DNA from: Chitinophagaceae bacterium 26-R-25 | GTDB taxonomy: Bacteria; Bacteroidota; Bacteroidia; Chitinophagales; Chitinophagaceae | DNA length: 64,000 bases | Assembly (NCBI GenBank): GCA_029906195.1 | Contig: JARWSJ010000003.1 | Coordinates: forward strand, 736,505 to 800,504 | Reading direction: 5' to 3' | Part shown: positions 1 through 8,782 of the stretch, in pieces | How positions within the stretch are numbered: the stretch's first letter is position 1 | How the letters are laid out: each line of letters begins with the position of its first letter | The notes under the pieces: generated by a model | The model's input: only the letters and a program-made list of their open reading frames with translations | Told to the model about the DNA's origin: nothing | Databases searched by the model: none | Made by a program: the position numbers and the translations under genes

Positions 1-3000
1 AAGTGATTGCCGCTGACCCTTCAGGCATTTCTTTTTTGGGATTAAAGAAATTGCAACAGCTGCAGTACGACGATACTTTTGAGCTGTACGATAGTTACAT
101 CATGACGAAAGATAAAAAGCATTTGTTGTTTTTTATCACGCCATCAAACCCGCCAAGCAACACAGGCAAGAATGCTTTATTGTTGAAGGGGTTGGATAAA
201 ATAACCGATTCGCTTTCTGCAGAATTTAAAACAGTTGGTTCTTCCTATTTCGGTGCAACGGCTGTATCCGTGGGCAATGCACAGCAAATACGTAAAGACA
301 ATTTATTTACACAAGGTATCACCGTTGTTTTCCTGGTGGTGTTTATTGCATGGTATTTCAGGAAGAAACGTGCACCGTTCTTAATGATGTTGCCCGTTGC
401 GTTTGGAGCATTGTTTGCACTGATGTGTTTTTATTTTTTGAGAGGAAGAATTTCAGTAATCGCTTTAGGTACAGGTTCTGTGGTGTTGGGAGTTGCGATC
501 AATTATTCCATGCATGTTTTCAATCATTATCGACATGCAGATAATATCCGGGAAGTGATCAAGGATCTGGCATTGCCGATGACGGTTGGTAGCGTGACTA
601 CTATTGGCGACTTCTTCATCCTGCAATTTGTAAAATCAGAATTGCTAAAAGATCTTGGATTGTTTGCTGCCTTCAGTTTGATCGGCGCGGCGCTTTGCTC
701 GCTTATATTTTTGCCTCATTTAATTGCAAGCAGAAAAGAAGACAAGGCGCATCACCATGAAGCGCCAACATGGCTCGATAAGATTGCTTCTTACAATTTC
801 AAATTTGGCAGGAAGTTTATTCTGCTGATCGTTATTCTTACCGCAGGATTCTTATACACCAGCCGCTATGTGAAGTTTGAAACGGACATGAGCCACATGA
901 ATTACATGCAGGAAAAATTGCAGAAGGCTGAAGCGCAATTAAATGCGATCAATGCACATGCCCTGCAATCTGTGTATGTCGTGTCCACTGGAAAAAATCT
1001 GGATGAAGCATTATCAAAAAATGAAGAGGCGGTTAAGGAGCTGGACAATTTGAAACATGAAGGTGTCATCAGCAGGTACGCTGGCGTTTCTTCGGTAATC
1101 ATTTCTGATGCCTTGCAAAAGCAACGAATAGCAAAATGGAACGCTTACTGGACGGCTGGCAGAAAGCAGCAGTTGTTGGCAACACTGCAACAAGAAGGTG
1201 CTTCGTTGGGATACAAATCCACTGCGTTTGATAATTTTAATAACAACGTGTTGAATAGAACTTTTGTTCCGGCGGATGAAAAAGAATTGAATGAAGTACG
1301 CAAGAATTTTCTTTCAGACTATGTGATTGAATTGCCTGAAAAAACAATGGTGGTGAATCTTGTGAAAACAGATAATGAGCACAAGAAAGCCATCTACAAA
1401 GCATTCGACAACAAAAAGGACATAATTGCCATTGACAAGCAATACCTCACCAGCAAGCTTGTTGAAAACGTACGACTTGATTTCAACAGCATCGCCTGGA
1501 TGTCGTCTATACTGGTTTTCACCATGTTGCTCATTACTTACGGTCGCATAGAATTAGCGCTGATCACGTTCATTCCTATGGTGATAACATGGGTTTGGAT
1601 ACTCGGTATAATGGGGCTTTTCGGCATTCACTTCAACATTATCAACATTATTATTTCCACGCTCATCTTTGGTTTGGGCGATGATTACAGCATCTTTATA
1701 ATGGATGGTTTGCTGCAGGAATACAAGACCGGCAAAAAAGTGCTGGCCTCTTATAAGTCATCCATATTCCTGTCTGCCATTACGACCATTGTTGGTTTAG
1801 GTGTGTTGATCTTTGCAAAACATCCGGCTTTAAGATCAATCGCGTTAATCGCTATCATAGGTATTTTATGTGTGGTGGTTATTTCGCAGATATTGATACC
1901 TTATCTGTTTAATCTGCTCATCAAGAGGAGAACATCTCAAGGGTTGTTCCCATGGACAGCGTCTGGTATTTTCAAAACAGGTTTTGCGTTTGTGTATTTT
2001 ATTTTCGGTTGCCTGCTTCTCACTACTATTGGATTTGTTTTAATGAAGCTGAATATCTTTGGGAAGAAGCGTTCGAAGGTTATGTACCATCATGTGATCC
2101 GTCGCTTTTCGTGGTCGATTATGTATATTATGGGCAACGTGAGAAAGAAGATCATCAATCCGCGTAAAGAAGATTTTAACAAACCTTGCGTTGTTATCAC
2201 CAACCACCAGTCATCACTGGATATACTGCCCATGATGATGTTGAATCCCCGCATTATCCTGGCAACCAACAAGAGGGTTTATCATTCAAAATTCTTTGGT
2301 GCTGCCATTCGAATGGCCGGTTATCATCCGATTTCTGAAGGCGCGGAAGTGAGTGTTGAGCAGTTGGAGGAAACAATCAAAAATGGTTACTCCATCGTGA
2401 TATTCCCTGAAGGAACCCGTTCCGTTGACGGCAATTTAAAACGCTTTCACAAGGGTGCGTTCTTCCTTGCGGAGAAATTGCAGCTCGATGTTTTGCCAAT
2501 CCTTATGCATGGAACAGGCTATACGCTGAGCCGTAATGATATCTTTTTGAAAGATGGAACAGTGACGCTGAAATATTTGCCCCGCATTGCTCCCGATGAT
2601 AGAAGCTGGGGGGATAATTATACGACCCGTACAAAGAAAATAAGCAGCTATTTCAAAAAGGAATATGAGGACTTGCGTCAGCAAACAGAAACCCCGGCAT
2701 ATTTCAGAAAACAGCTTATTAACAACTATATTTACAAAGGGCCGGTGCTGGAATGGTACATGCGTATCAAGACGAAAATGGAGAACAATTACGTGTTGTT
2801 CAACAACCTGGTGCCGAAGTCAGGAAAAGTGCTGGATGCCGGTTGCGGCTATGGCTTTATGTCGTATATGCTGCATTTCGTAAGCAAGGATCGTGTGATA
2901 ACCGGAATTGATTATGATGAGGAGAAAATAGAAACAGCCAATCATTGTTTCAGCAAAAATGAAAACATCAATTTTGTATTCACAGATGTTTTGAAATTTG

Positions 3001-3353
3001 AGTTTGAAAACTATGATGCGATCATTTTAAGCGATATGTTGCACTACCTGCAACCAGATGAACAGAGGACAATTATCGAAAGATGCATTCATCATTTGAA
3101 TGAAAATGGCATCATCATAATAAGAGACGGAAATAAAGATTTGAAAGAAAGACACAAGGGAACGAAGTTGACTGAATTGTTTTCTACAAAATTGATTGGC
3201 TTTAATAAAACATCCGGCAACGGGCTCTCATTTTTATCGGGCAAAACAATTCACGCAATTGCAGCAGCAAATGGCATGAGTTGCGAAGAACTTGATAATA
3301 CAAAGCTGACATCGAATGTGGTGTTTGTTTTGCGTAATGCAGATACAAACTAA
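1..3353 (+). CDS. Trifunctional MMPL/RND transporter - lysophospholipid acyltransferase - SAM methyltransferase, 5' partial
   Basis: The frame is open to the left edge, so the N-terminus is missing. Counting from the first visible GTG codon, residues about 100-240 and 495-640 are the two hydrophobic bundles of an RND/MMPL transporter. The second bundle contains GLGDDYS (557-563), a conserved membrane motif of the family. Residues about 690-890 are a PlsC-type acyltransferase with NHQSSLD (His735, Asp740) and FPEGTRS (801-807). Residues about 935-1080 are a Rossmann methyltransferase with VLDAGCGYG (943-951). This three-part fusion is known from Bacteroidota flexirubin clusters, where it is thought to help acylate, methylate or move the pigment to the outer membrane. 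The downstream genes fit that cluster. Its exact substrate is not known from sequence. Confidence 0.93.
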   Translation, partial: VIAADPSGISFLGLKKLQQLQYDDTFELYDSYIMTKDKKHLLFFITPSNPPSNTGKNALLLKGLDKITDSLSAEFKTVGSSYFGATAVSVGNAQQIRKDNLFTQGITVVFLVVFIAWYFRKKRAPFLMMLPVAFGALFALMCFYFLRGRISVIALGTGSVVLGVAINYSMHVFNHYRHADNIREVIKDLALPMTVGSVTTIGDFFILQFVKSELLKDLGLFAAFSLIGAALCSLIFLPHLIASRKEDKAHHHEAPTWLDKIASYNFKFGRKFILLIVILTAGFLYTSRYVKFETDMSHMNYMQEKLQKAEAQLNAINAHALQSVYVVSTGKNLDEALSKNEEAVKELDNLKHEGVISRYAGVSSVIISDALQKQRIAKWNAYWTAGRKQQLLATLQQEGASLGYKSTAFDNFNNNVLNRTFVPADEKELNEVRKNFLSDYVIELPEKTMVVNLVKTDNEHKKAIYKAFDNKKDIIAIDKQYLTSKLVENVRLDFNSIAWMSSILVFTMLLITYGRIELALITFIPMVITWVWILGIMGLFGIHFNIINIIISTLIFGLGDDYSIFIMDGLLQEYKTGKKVLASYKSSIFLSAITTIVGLGVLIFAKHPALRSIALIAIIGILCVVVISQILIPYLFNLLIKRRTSQGLFPWTASGIFKTGFAFVYFIFGCLLLTTIGFVLMKLNIFGKKRSKVMYHHVIRRFSWSIMYIMGNVRKKIINPRKEDFNKPCVVITNHQSSLDILPMMMLNPRIILATNKRVYHSKFFGAAIRMAGYHPISEGAEVSVEQLEETIKNGYSIVIFPEGTRSVDGNLKRFHKGAFFLAEKLQLDVLPILMHGTGYTLSRNDIFLKDGTVTLKYLPRIAPDDRSWGDNYTTRTKKISSYFKKEYEDLRQQTETPAYFRKQLINNYIYKGPVLEWYMRIKTKMENNYVLFNNLVPKSGKVLDAGCGYGFMSYMLHFVSKDRVITGIDYDEEKIETANHCFSKNENINFVFTDVLKFEFENYDAIILSDMLHYLQPDEQRTIIERCIHHLNENGIIIIRDGNKDLKERHKGTKLTELFSTKLIGFNKTSGNGLSFLSGKTIHAIAAANGMSCEELDNTKLTSNVVFVLRNADTN

Positions 3354-3356
3354 TGC

Positions 3357-3488
3357 GAAGTCAAAAGGAAAAAGTCAAAAGACTTTGGTGTGTCTATCTG
3401 TAATTTTTTAAAAACCAAGCGACAAAAAAGCTATTTGACCCCGGCACTGGCAGCGAGTTTTGAATTTTGAATTTTCACTTTTGACTTA
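3357..3488. repeat. Inverted-repeat element 1 (TCAAAAG word)
   Basis: The left arm repeats AAGTCAAAAG starting four bases after the stop codon of the upstream gene. The right arm (about 3457-3488) reads TTTTGAATTTTGA and CTTTTGACTTA. The spacer is about 75 nt. It fills nearly the whole gap to the next gene. Confidence 0.7.
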
Positions 3489-3520
3489 ATTCGTGTCTTG
3501 CTGTCAAAATTAAAATAAGA

Positions 3521-5023
3521 ATGTACGACGTTATCATCATAGGAAGTGGAATGGGTGGACTTACTTGCGGCGCGTTGCTGAGCAAGGAGGGTTTTAATGT
3601 GTGCGTACTTGAGAAGAATAAACAGTTTGGCGGTTGTTTGCAAACATTTGTCCGCGACCGTGTAATTTTCGATTCCGGCGTGCATTATGTGGGCGGCTTG
3701 GGTAAGGGTCAAAACCTTTACCAGATATTTAAGTACCTCGGGATAATGGACAAGCTGAAGTTGGAAAAACTTGATGAGGATGCATTTGATTACATCGTTT
3801 TTGAAAACGACGATAACAGGTATCCTATGGCGCAGGGCTATGAGAATTTTGTACAGCAACTGCTGAAATTTTTTCCGGAGGAAGAAGTGGCGATTCGTAA
3901 GTATTGTGATAAGATGCAAGAGGTGTGCAGGAAATTTCCTTTGTACAATCTGAGTTTTGATGAGAATTTTGAGAAAGGCGAGGTGATGCAGATTGGAACC
4001 AAGGAGTTTATTGAGTCGATAACGGACAACACGCGATTGCAGGAAGTGCTTGCGGGCAATAACGTTTTGTACGCGGGACTTCCGGATAAATCACCTTTCT
4101 ATGTTCATGCGCTCGTGCTGAACAGCTATATCGAAGGCTCATGGAAGTTTGTTGATGGTGGCTCGCAGATTGGCAAATATCTTGTACAGGTCATCCGCGA
4201 AAATGGCGGCGACATAAAAAGGAATTGCAACGTAACGGAGATAGTTGAAAAAGATGGCGTTGCAGATCATGTAGTGTTGGACAACGGTGAAAAACTTTTC
4301 GCAAAGAATTTCATATCAAACATTCATCCTTACAATACTTTGAGGATGTTGAAAACCGACTTGATAAGACATGCATACAGAAGCAGAATTGGTTCGTTAG
4401 AAAATACTATTTCCTGCTTCATTGTAAATATTGTTTGTAAGAAGAACTCCTTCAAATCTTTTAAGCACAATATCTACTTTAATAAAGAGGGTGCGGTATG
4501 GGATAGCTGGCAATACACAGAAGATGAGTGGCCTAAAAACTATGGTATCTTTGCGTCAGCCTCATCAAAAAATCGCGACTATGTTGAGGGGCTCACACTA
4601 TTCACTTACATGAAGTATGATGACGTAAAAAAATGGGAAGGCACATTCAATACTGTTTCCAGGGAAGATGATCGCGGTGCGGAATACGAGGCATTCAAGA
4701 AAGAAAAAGCAGAAAAACTAATAGATGAAGCGGATAAAAAGATTCCGGGCCTAAGAGATTGCATTCAAACGTATTACACGTCAACACCGCTTACATACAG
4801 GGATTATATTGGTGGGGACGATGGCGCTCTGTATGGCATTGTGAGGGATTACAAAGAGCCGCTAAAAACATTTATTTCACCCAAAACAAAATTGCCCAAC
4901 TTGTTTTTTACTGGTCAAAATATTTCCATGCATGGAATACTAGGCGTTACAATTAGTGCGCTGGCATCTTGTTCGTCGCTGGTAAACATGCATGAGGTGT
5001 TGGAAAGGATCAGAAAAAGTTGA
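3521..5023 (+). CDS. Phytoene desaturase-like NAD(P)/FAD-dependent oxidoreductase
   Basis: The 500-residue protein opens with a dinucleotide-binding motif, IIIGSGMGG (residues 5-13), followed by an acidic beta-strand end in VLEKN and then FGGCLQ, which is typical of the CrtI/phytoene desaturase and all-trans-retinol saturase group. A C-terminal segment with GILGVTISALASC matches the usual second FAD contact. Such oxidoreductases occur in flexirubin and aryl-polyene clusters, and its position between the fusion transporter and the C45 acyltransferase supports a pigment role. Whether it desaturates the polyene or acts on the aryl head group cannot be decided here. The start follows an inverted-repeat element and has no clear Shine-Dalgarno sequence, which is usual in this phylum. 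Confidence 0.9.
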   Translation: MYDVIIIGSGMGGLTCGALLSKEGFNVCVLEKNKQFGGCLQTFVRDRVIFDSGVHYVGGLGKGQNLYQIFKYLGIMDKLKLEKLDEDAFDYIVFENDDNRYPMAQGYENFVQQLLKFFPEEEVAIRKYCDKMQEVCRKFPLYNLSFDENFEKGEVMQIGTKEFIESITDNTRLQEVLAGNNVLYAGLPDKSPFYVHALVLNSYIEGSWKFVDGGSQIGKYLVQVIRENGGDIKRNCNVTEIVEKDGVADHVVLDNGEKLFAKNFISNIHPYNTLRMLKTDLIRHAYRSRIGSLENTISCFIVNIVCKKNSFKSFKHNIYFNKEGAVWDSWQYTEDEWPKNYGIFASASSKNRDYVEGLTLFTYMKYDDVKKWEGTFNTVSREDDRGAEYEAFKKEKAEKLIDEADKKIPGLRDCIQTYYTSTPLTYRDYIGGDDGALYGIVRDYKEPLKTFISPKTKLPNLFFTGQNISMHGILGVTISALASCSSLVNMHEVLERIRKS

Positions 5024-5036
5024 TGCAAATAAATAA

Positions 5037-5117
5037 AAAATCAAAATTCAAAAGTCAAAAATTTTGATGCAACATGGTCCTGAGATTTTGACTTTTGAAT
5101 TTTTACTTTTGATTTCA
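5037..5117. repeat. Inverted-repeat element 2 (TCAAAAG word)
   Basis: The left arm (5037-5065) has TCAAAATTCAAAAGTCAAAA. The right arm (5093-5115) has TTTTGACTTTTGAATTTTT. The spacer is short, about 27 nt. The right arm ends three bases before the next start codon, so the mRNA of the next gene would begin inside or just after this hairpin. Confidence 0.8.
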
Positions 5118-5118
5118 G

Positions 5119-6789
5119 ATGAAGATAATAAAGAAGATATTCAAGATACTCGCTTACACCCTACTGGTGTTAGTTATTATGTTACTCGCAGGATTTACCT
5201 ATCTCGTGATTGTAGCCAAAGAACCGAACCCTAAAATAAGTGATGCAAATGTTGAGGCACTACAGAGGACGGAGAAAGATGGTTTGTATTACATCGGCAA
5301 CAGCTGGTTTCGTAGGAGCAAAAGTGGTTTGTATGAAATGTATGTGGAAGGAGAACCCTTTGAGCGCGGAGTGGTCAATGGTAAGCTGTCAAAGGAATTA
5401 ATACAAAGACAAGAAGATGTTTTTGTGGGCCAGATAAGGAAAATGATTCCGTCTACTTTTTATTTGCATTTTCTCAAATACTTCATAGGTTGGTTTAACC
5501 GTGATCTCGCAAAGAATGTAACGGAAGAATACAAAGAAGAAATTTATGGTGAGTCGCTGGCGGCATCAACGGAGTATGATTATATAGGCACGAACTATCA
5601 GCGCATTTTGAATTATCACGCGGCGCATGATATAGGGCACGCGTTGCAAAGCATGGCTCTTGTGGGTTGTACATCGTTTGGCACGTGGGGTGATGCGTCT
5701 GCTGATAGCACCATGATCATTGGAAGAAACTTTGATTTTTACATGGGCGATCAATTTGCAGAAGACAAGATCGTTTCATTTACAAATCCATCTCAGGGCC
5801 ATAAGTTCATGACGGTGACCTGGGGCGGCTTTATTGGTGCGGTTTCCGGCATGAATGACCAGGGGCTTACCGTAACCATCAATGCAGACAAAACAGCGAT
5901 ACCCTCAGGCTCTGCAACACCCGTTTCCCTGGTGGCAAGAGAAATTTTGCAGTATGCAAAAAACATCGAGGAAGCTTATGCCATTGCATCGAAGAGAAAA
6001 ATGTTTGTATCGGAAGCCTTCCTTGTTGGCTCTGCTGTCGATAATAAAGCAGTGATCATTGAAAAGACTCCCGAGCAATTGGCAATGTATGATCCAAAGA
6101 AAAATTACATTCTTTGTGCCAATCATTTTCAAAGTGATTTGTTGGGGCAAACGAAAGAAAACAAGGAGCAGATGGAAAAAAGCGCATCTGTTTACCGCTA
6201 TGAAAGATTGACAGAGCTGATGCAAAATAACGGCCCGAACACAGTTCAAAAGACCATCAATATTCTGCGTGATCAGAAAGGTTTGCACGGCGCGAATATT
6301 GGAATGGGAAATGAGAAGGCGATCAATCAGCTGATAGCGCATCACTCCATTGTTTTCGAACCGCAGAAAAGATTGGTATGGGTTTCTACTTCGCCATGGC
6401 AGTTGGGTCAGTTTGTGTGTTATGATTTGAACAAAGTATTTGCCATGCATGGCATGAAAGAAAACCATGAAATAGTTGATAGCGCATTAACCGTGCCTGC
6501 AGACAGTTTTATATCGACAAGTGCGTTCAAAGATTTTGTGTTGTACAGAAGTTATAAGCAACGCGTTGCAGATAAAGAAAGTATTAACATTGACAGCCTT
6601 ATTACAAGCAATCCCGAATATTATCACACTTATGTAATTGCCGGAGATTACTTGTTCAAACAAAAAAACTTTGCAAAAGCAAAAGAAGAATACACAGTCG
6701 CATTAACCAAAGTGATTGCAACAAAACAGGAAGAAGAACATATACGCAGGCAGATTGCGAAGTGCGACGAGGAATTGGCACGCAGATGA
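5119..6789 (+). CDS. C45 family autoproteolytic acyltransferase/hydrolase, membrane-anchored, with C-terminal TPR-like region
   Basis: An N-terminal membrane anchor (about residues 9-31) is followed by a linker and an Ntn-hydrolase domain. The motif MALVGCTSFGTWGD places the likely nucleophile at Cys184, where this family cleaves itself to expose an N-terminal cysteine. Downstream strands (GRNFDFYMGD, TVTWGGFIGAVSGMNDQGL) fit the penicillin acylase V/C45 fold. The last 60 residues (YYHTYVIAGDYLFKQKNF and on) look like one TPR hairpin. C45 proteins are common in flexirubin clusters, where an acyl transfer joining the aryl-polyene and dialkylresorcinol halves has been proposed; that role here is inference. 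The last two codons and the stop lie in an inverted-repeat arm. Confidence 0.88.
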   Translation: MKIIKKIFKILAYTLLVLVIMLLAGFTYLVIVAKEPNPKISDANVEALQRTEKDGLYYIGNSWFRRSKSGLYEMYVEGEPFERGVVNGKLSKELIQRQEDVFVGQIRKMIPSTFYLHFLKYFIGWFNRDLAKNVTEEYKEEIYGESLAASTEYDYIGTNYQRILNYHAAHDIGHALQSMALVGCTSFGTWGDASADSTMIIGRNFDFYMGDQFAEDKIVSFTNPSQGHKFMTVTWGGFIGAVSGMNDQGLTVTINADKTAIPSGSATPVSLVAREILQYAKNIEEAYAIASKRKMFVSEAFLVGSAVDNKAVIIEKTPEQLAMYDPKKNYILCANHFQSDLLGQTKENKEQMEKSASVYRYERLTELMQNNGPNTVQKTINILRDQKGLHGANIGMGNEKAINQLIAHHSIVFEPQKRLVWVSTSPWQLGQFVCYDLNKVFAMHGMKENHEIVDSALTVPADSFISTSAFKDFVLYRSYKQRVADKESINIDSLITSNPEYYHTYVIAGDYLFKQKNFAKAKEEYTVALTKVIATKQEEEHIRRQIAKCDEELARR

Positions 6790-6916
6790 CGCAGATTGGA
6801 CTGATTTTCACTGATTTTTTTGTATGTTGAAAATCATCGCAATCTTGCTACTGTGTGCTTGATAAGAAGATTGTTTTTTTGAAAAAATCAGTTTAATCAG
6901 TGTCATCTGTGTGCGC
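6779..6916. repeat. Inverted-repeat element 3 (ACGCAGAT word)
   Basis: The left arm (6779-6822) contains ACGCAGATGACGCAGATT followed by a GACTGATTTTCACTGATTTT stretch. The right arm (6881-6915) contains AAAAAATCAG, TTTAATCAG and CATCTGTGTGCG. The left arm encodes the last Arg codons and the TGA stop of the C45 gene. The spacer is about 58 nt. Confidence 0.8.
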
Positions 6917-6936
6917 AAAGCATAAAAAGCAAAACC

Positions 6937-7308
6937 ATGATCCACGGCGTAGGTATCGACATAATAGAAGTAGACCGTGTTACTGAAAAGATCAGTAAGG
7001 AGAGCGGTTTTCGGGAACTGGTGTTCTCGCAGGGAGAGATTGTGTATTGTGAAAGTAAGGCGCATAAGTTTGAACATTACGCGGCTAGATTTGCTGCAAA
7101 AGAAGCTTTTCTAAAAGCTATTGGCACTGGCTGGTTTGGCAATGTTGCTTTCAATGAAATAGAAGTGGTAAATGATGAACTGGGTAAGCCAACCATTCAA
7201 TTGCTCGGTAACACAAAAACTTTTTTAGAGAACAAAAACTTTAACCGCATATCGGTATCCATGTCGCATTTGAAAAGTGTGGCATCTGCGGTAGTAATTA
7301 TTGAATAA
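6937..7308 (+). CDS. Holo-ACP synthase (AcpS-type 4'-phosphopantetheinyl transferase)
   Basis: At 123 residues it has the usual AcpS length. The N-terminus GVGIDIIEV carries the magnesium-binding Asp8, and FAAKEAFLKA carries the Lys55-Glu56 pair of the active site. It transfers the phosphopantetheine arm from CoA to a serine on acyl carrier proteins. As it lies in the pigment cluster, it probably primes the cluster's own carrier proteins; a cellular role in fatty acid synthesis cannot be excluded because I cannot see whether another AcpS exists. The next gene starts two bases after its stop, so the pair is probably translationally coupled. Confidence 0.92.
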   Translation: MIHGVGIDIIEVDRVTEKISKESGFRELVFSQGEIVYCESKAHKFEHYAARFAAKEAFLKAIGTGWFGNVAFNEIEVVNDELGKPTIQLLGNTKTFLENKNFNRISVSMSHLKSVASAVVIIE

Positions 7309-7310
7309 TT

Positions 7311-8600
7311 ATGTACTCAACAGAAACAGCTTTCGCATCAAACGAGTCCATCGATAAAATGCAGTTGGAAAAATTGCAGGAAATATTGGCTTATGTCAAC
7401 CAACATTCGGTTTTTTACAAGGAATTATTTGCCAGGCACAATATAGATGTAGAAAGGATAGATGCACTTGAAAAATTGCAGCTGCTTCCTGTAACGGAAA
7501 AGGAAGATGTGCAACAACGCAATTGGGATTTTCTTTGTGTTGACAAATCAAAAATCGTTGAGTATACCGCAACTTCGGGAACACTTGGAAAGCCTGTAAC
7601 GATCGCACTTACAGACAATGATTTGGAGAGATTGGCTTACAATGAATATGCTTCTTTTTTGTGCGCCGATGGTTCAGAAAGCGATGTTTACCAATTAATG
7701 CTTACACTCGACAGGCAGTTCATGGCGGGCATGGCTTACTACAGCGGCATTCGCAAAATGAATGCAGGCATGATACGTGTCGGTCCCGGTGTGCCTGCAA
7801 TGCAGTGGGACATCATTCAGCGCTTACAGCCAACTGCATTAGTTGCCGTTCCTTCGTTCATTGTAAGGTTGATTGAGTTTGCAAATGAAAATGGCATCGA
7901 TGTAAACAAGTCGTCGGTAAAAAAAGCGATTTGCATTGGCGAGAATTTACGCAATGGTGATTTCTCGTTAAATACGTTAGGCAGAAAGATTACAGACAAC
8001 TGGAACATTCAACTATACTCTACTTATGCCAGCACAGAGATGCAAACAGCATTCACGGAATGCAAAGCAGGCAAGGGTGGCCACCACAATCCTGAACTGG
8101 TAATCATAGAATTGCTGGATGAAAACAATCAGCCAGTTGCAGATGGAGAGTCGGGAGAGGTGACCGTTACCACTCTAGGTGTAGAAGCGATGCCGTTGAT
8201 CCGCTACAAAACAGGAGATATTTGTCGCTATGAAAAAGCACGTTGTTCCTGCGGAAGGAACACCTTACGTTTATCGCCGGTTATTGGTCGTAAAAAACAA
8301 ATGATCAAGTTTAAGGGAACCACTTTGTATCCGCCGGTATTGTTCGATATTCTTGCCTCTATCGATGAAATAAAAGATTACGTAACAGAAGTTTCTACCA
8401 ACGCCATTGGTATGGATGAACTGCTGATCCACATTTTACCAACCAATTATTCAGAAGAAAACGATAGAAAGATACGGTCACTCTTGCAAGCCAAACTCCG
8501 CGTTATTCCATCCATCAAATATGCCTCTGCACAGGAGATTCAGCGCATGCAGTTTGTGGAAGGCGGGAGGAAGATGGTGCGGTTCATCGACCGACGGTAG
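7311..8600 (+). CDS. Phenylacetate-CoA ligase-like AMP-forming ligase
   Basis: The 429-residue protein has the adenylate-forming P-loop-like motif TATSGTLGKPV (about residues 86-96), an acidic mid-domain motif in the region of YASTEMQTAF, a cysteine-rich stretch CRYEKARCSCGR, and the hinge-like IGRKKQMIKFKG. This arrangement is that of the PaaK/CapK family, shorter than standard acyl-CoA synthetases. In flexirubin clusters such enzymes are thought to activate the aromatic starter (for example 4-hydroxycinnamate made by a tyrosine ammonia-lyase) for loading on an ACP; substrate assignment here is inference. It is the last recognisable gene of the cluster. Confidence 0.9.
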   Translation: MYSTETAFASNESIDKMQLEKLQEILAYVNQHSVFYKELFARHNIDVERIDALEKLQLLPVTEKEDVQQRNWDFLCVDKSKIVEYTATSGTLGKPVTIALTDNDLERLAYNEYASFLCADGSESDVYQLMLTLDRQFMAGMAYYSGIRKMNAGMIRVGPGVPAMQWDIIQRLQPTALVAVPSFIVRLIEFANENGIDVNKSSVKKAICIGENLRNGDFSLNTLGRKITDNWNIQLYSTYASTEMQTAFTECKAGKGGHHNPELVIIELLDENNQPVADGESGEVTVTTLGVEAMPLIRYKTGDICRYEKARCSCGRNTLRLSPVIGRKKQMIKFKGTTLYPPVLFDILASIDEIKDYVTEVSTNAIGMDELLIHILPTNYSEENDRKIRSLLQAKLRVIPSIKYASAQEIQRMQFVEGGRKMVRFIDRR

Positions 8601-8602
8601 TC

Positions 8603-8782
8603 GGAATTTGAAAATTTGAAAATTTGAAAATTTGAGAATTCATTCTGTGTGGCTTTGCTCATTAGCCATTGGCCTTCCAATTGTTTCAATTGAATTGATT
8701 AGAGTTGTGAAGCCAAATTTCTTTTTTGTAACACTGCACCGTCAGAATTTTCAAATTCCCATATTTTCAAATTTTCAAATTG
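8603..8782. repeat. Inverted-repeat element 4 (AATTTGAAA word)
   Basis: The left arm (8603-8640) has four copies of AATTTGAA, two bases after the upstream stop. The right arm (8743-8782) has AATTTTCAAATT twice plus ATATTTTCAAAT. The spacer is about 102 nt. The right arm encodes the TGA stop of the convergent lutB gene. Confidence 0.85.
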
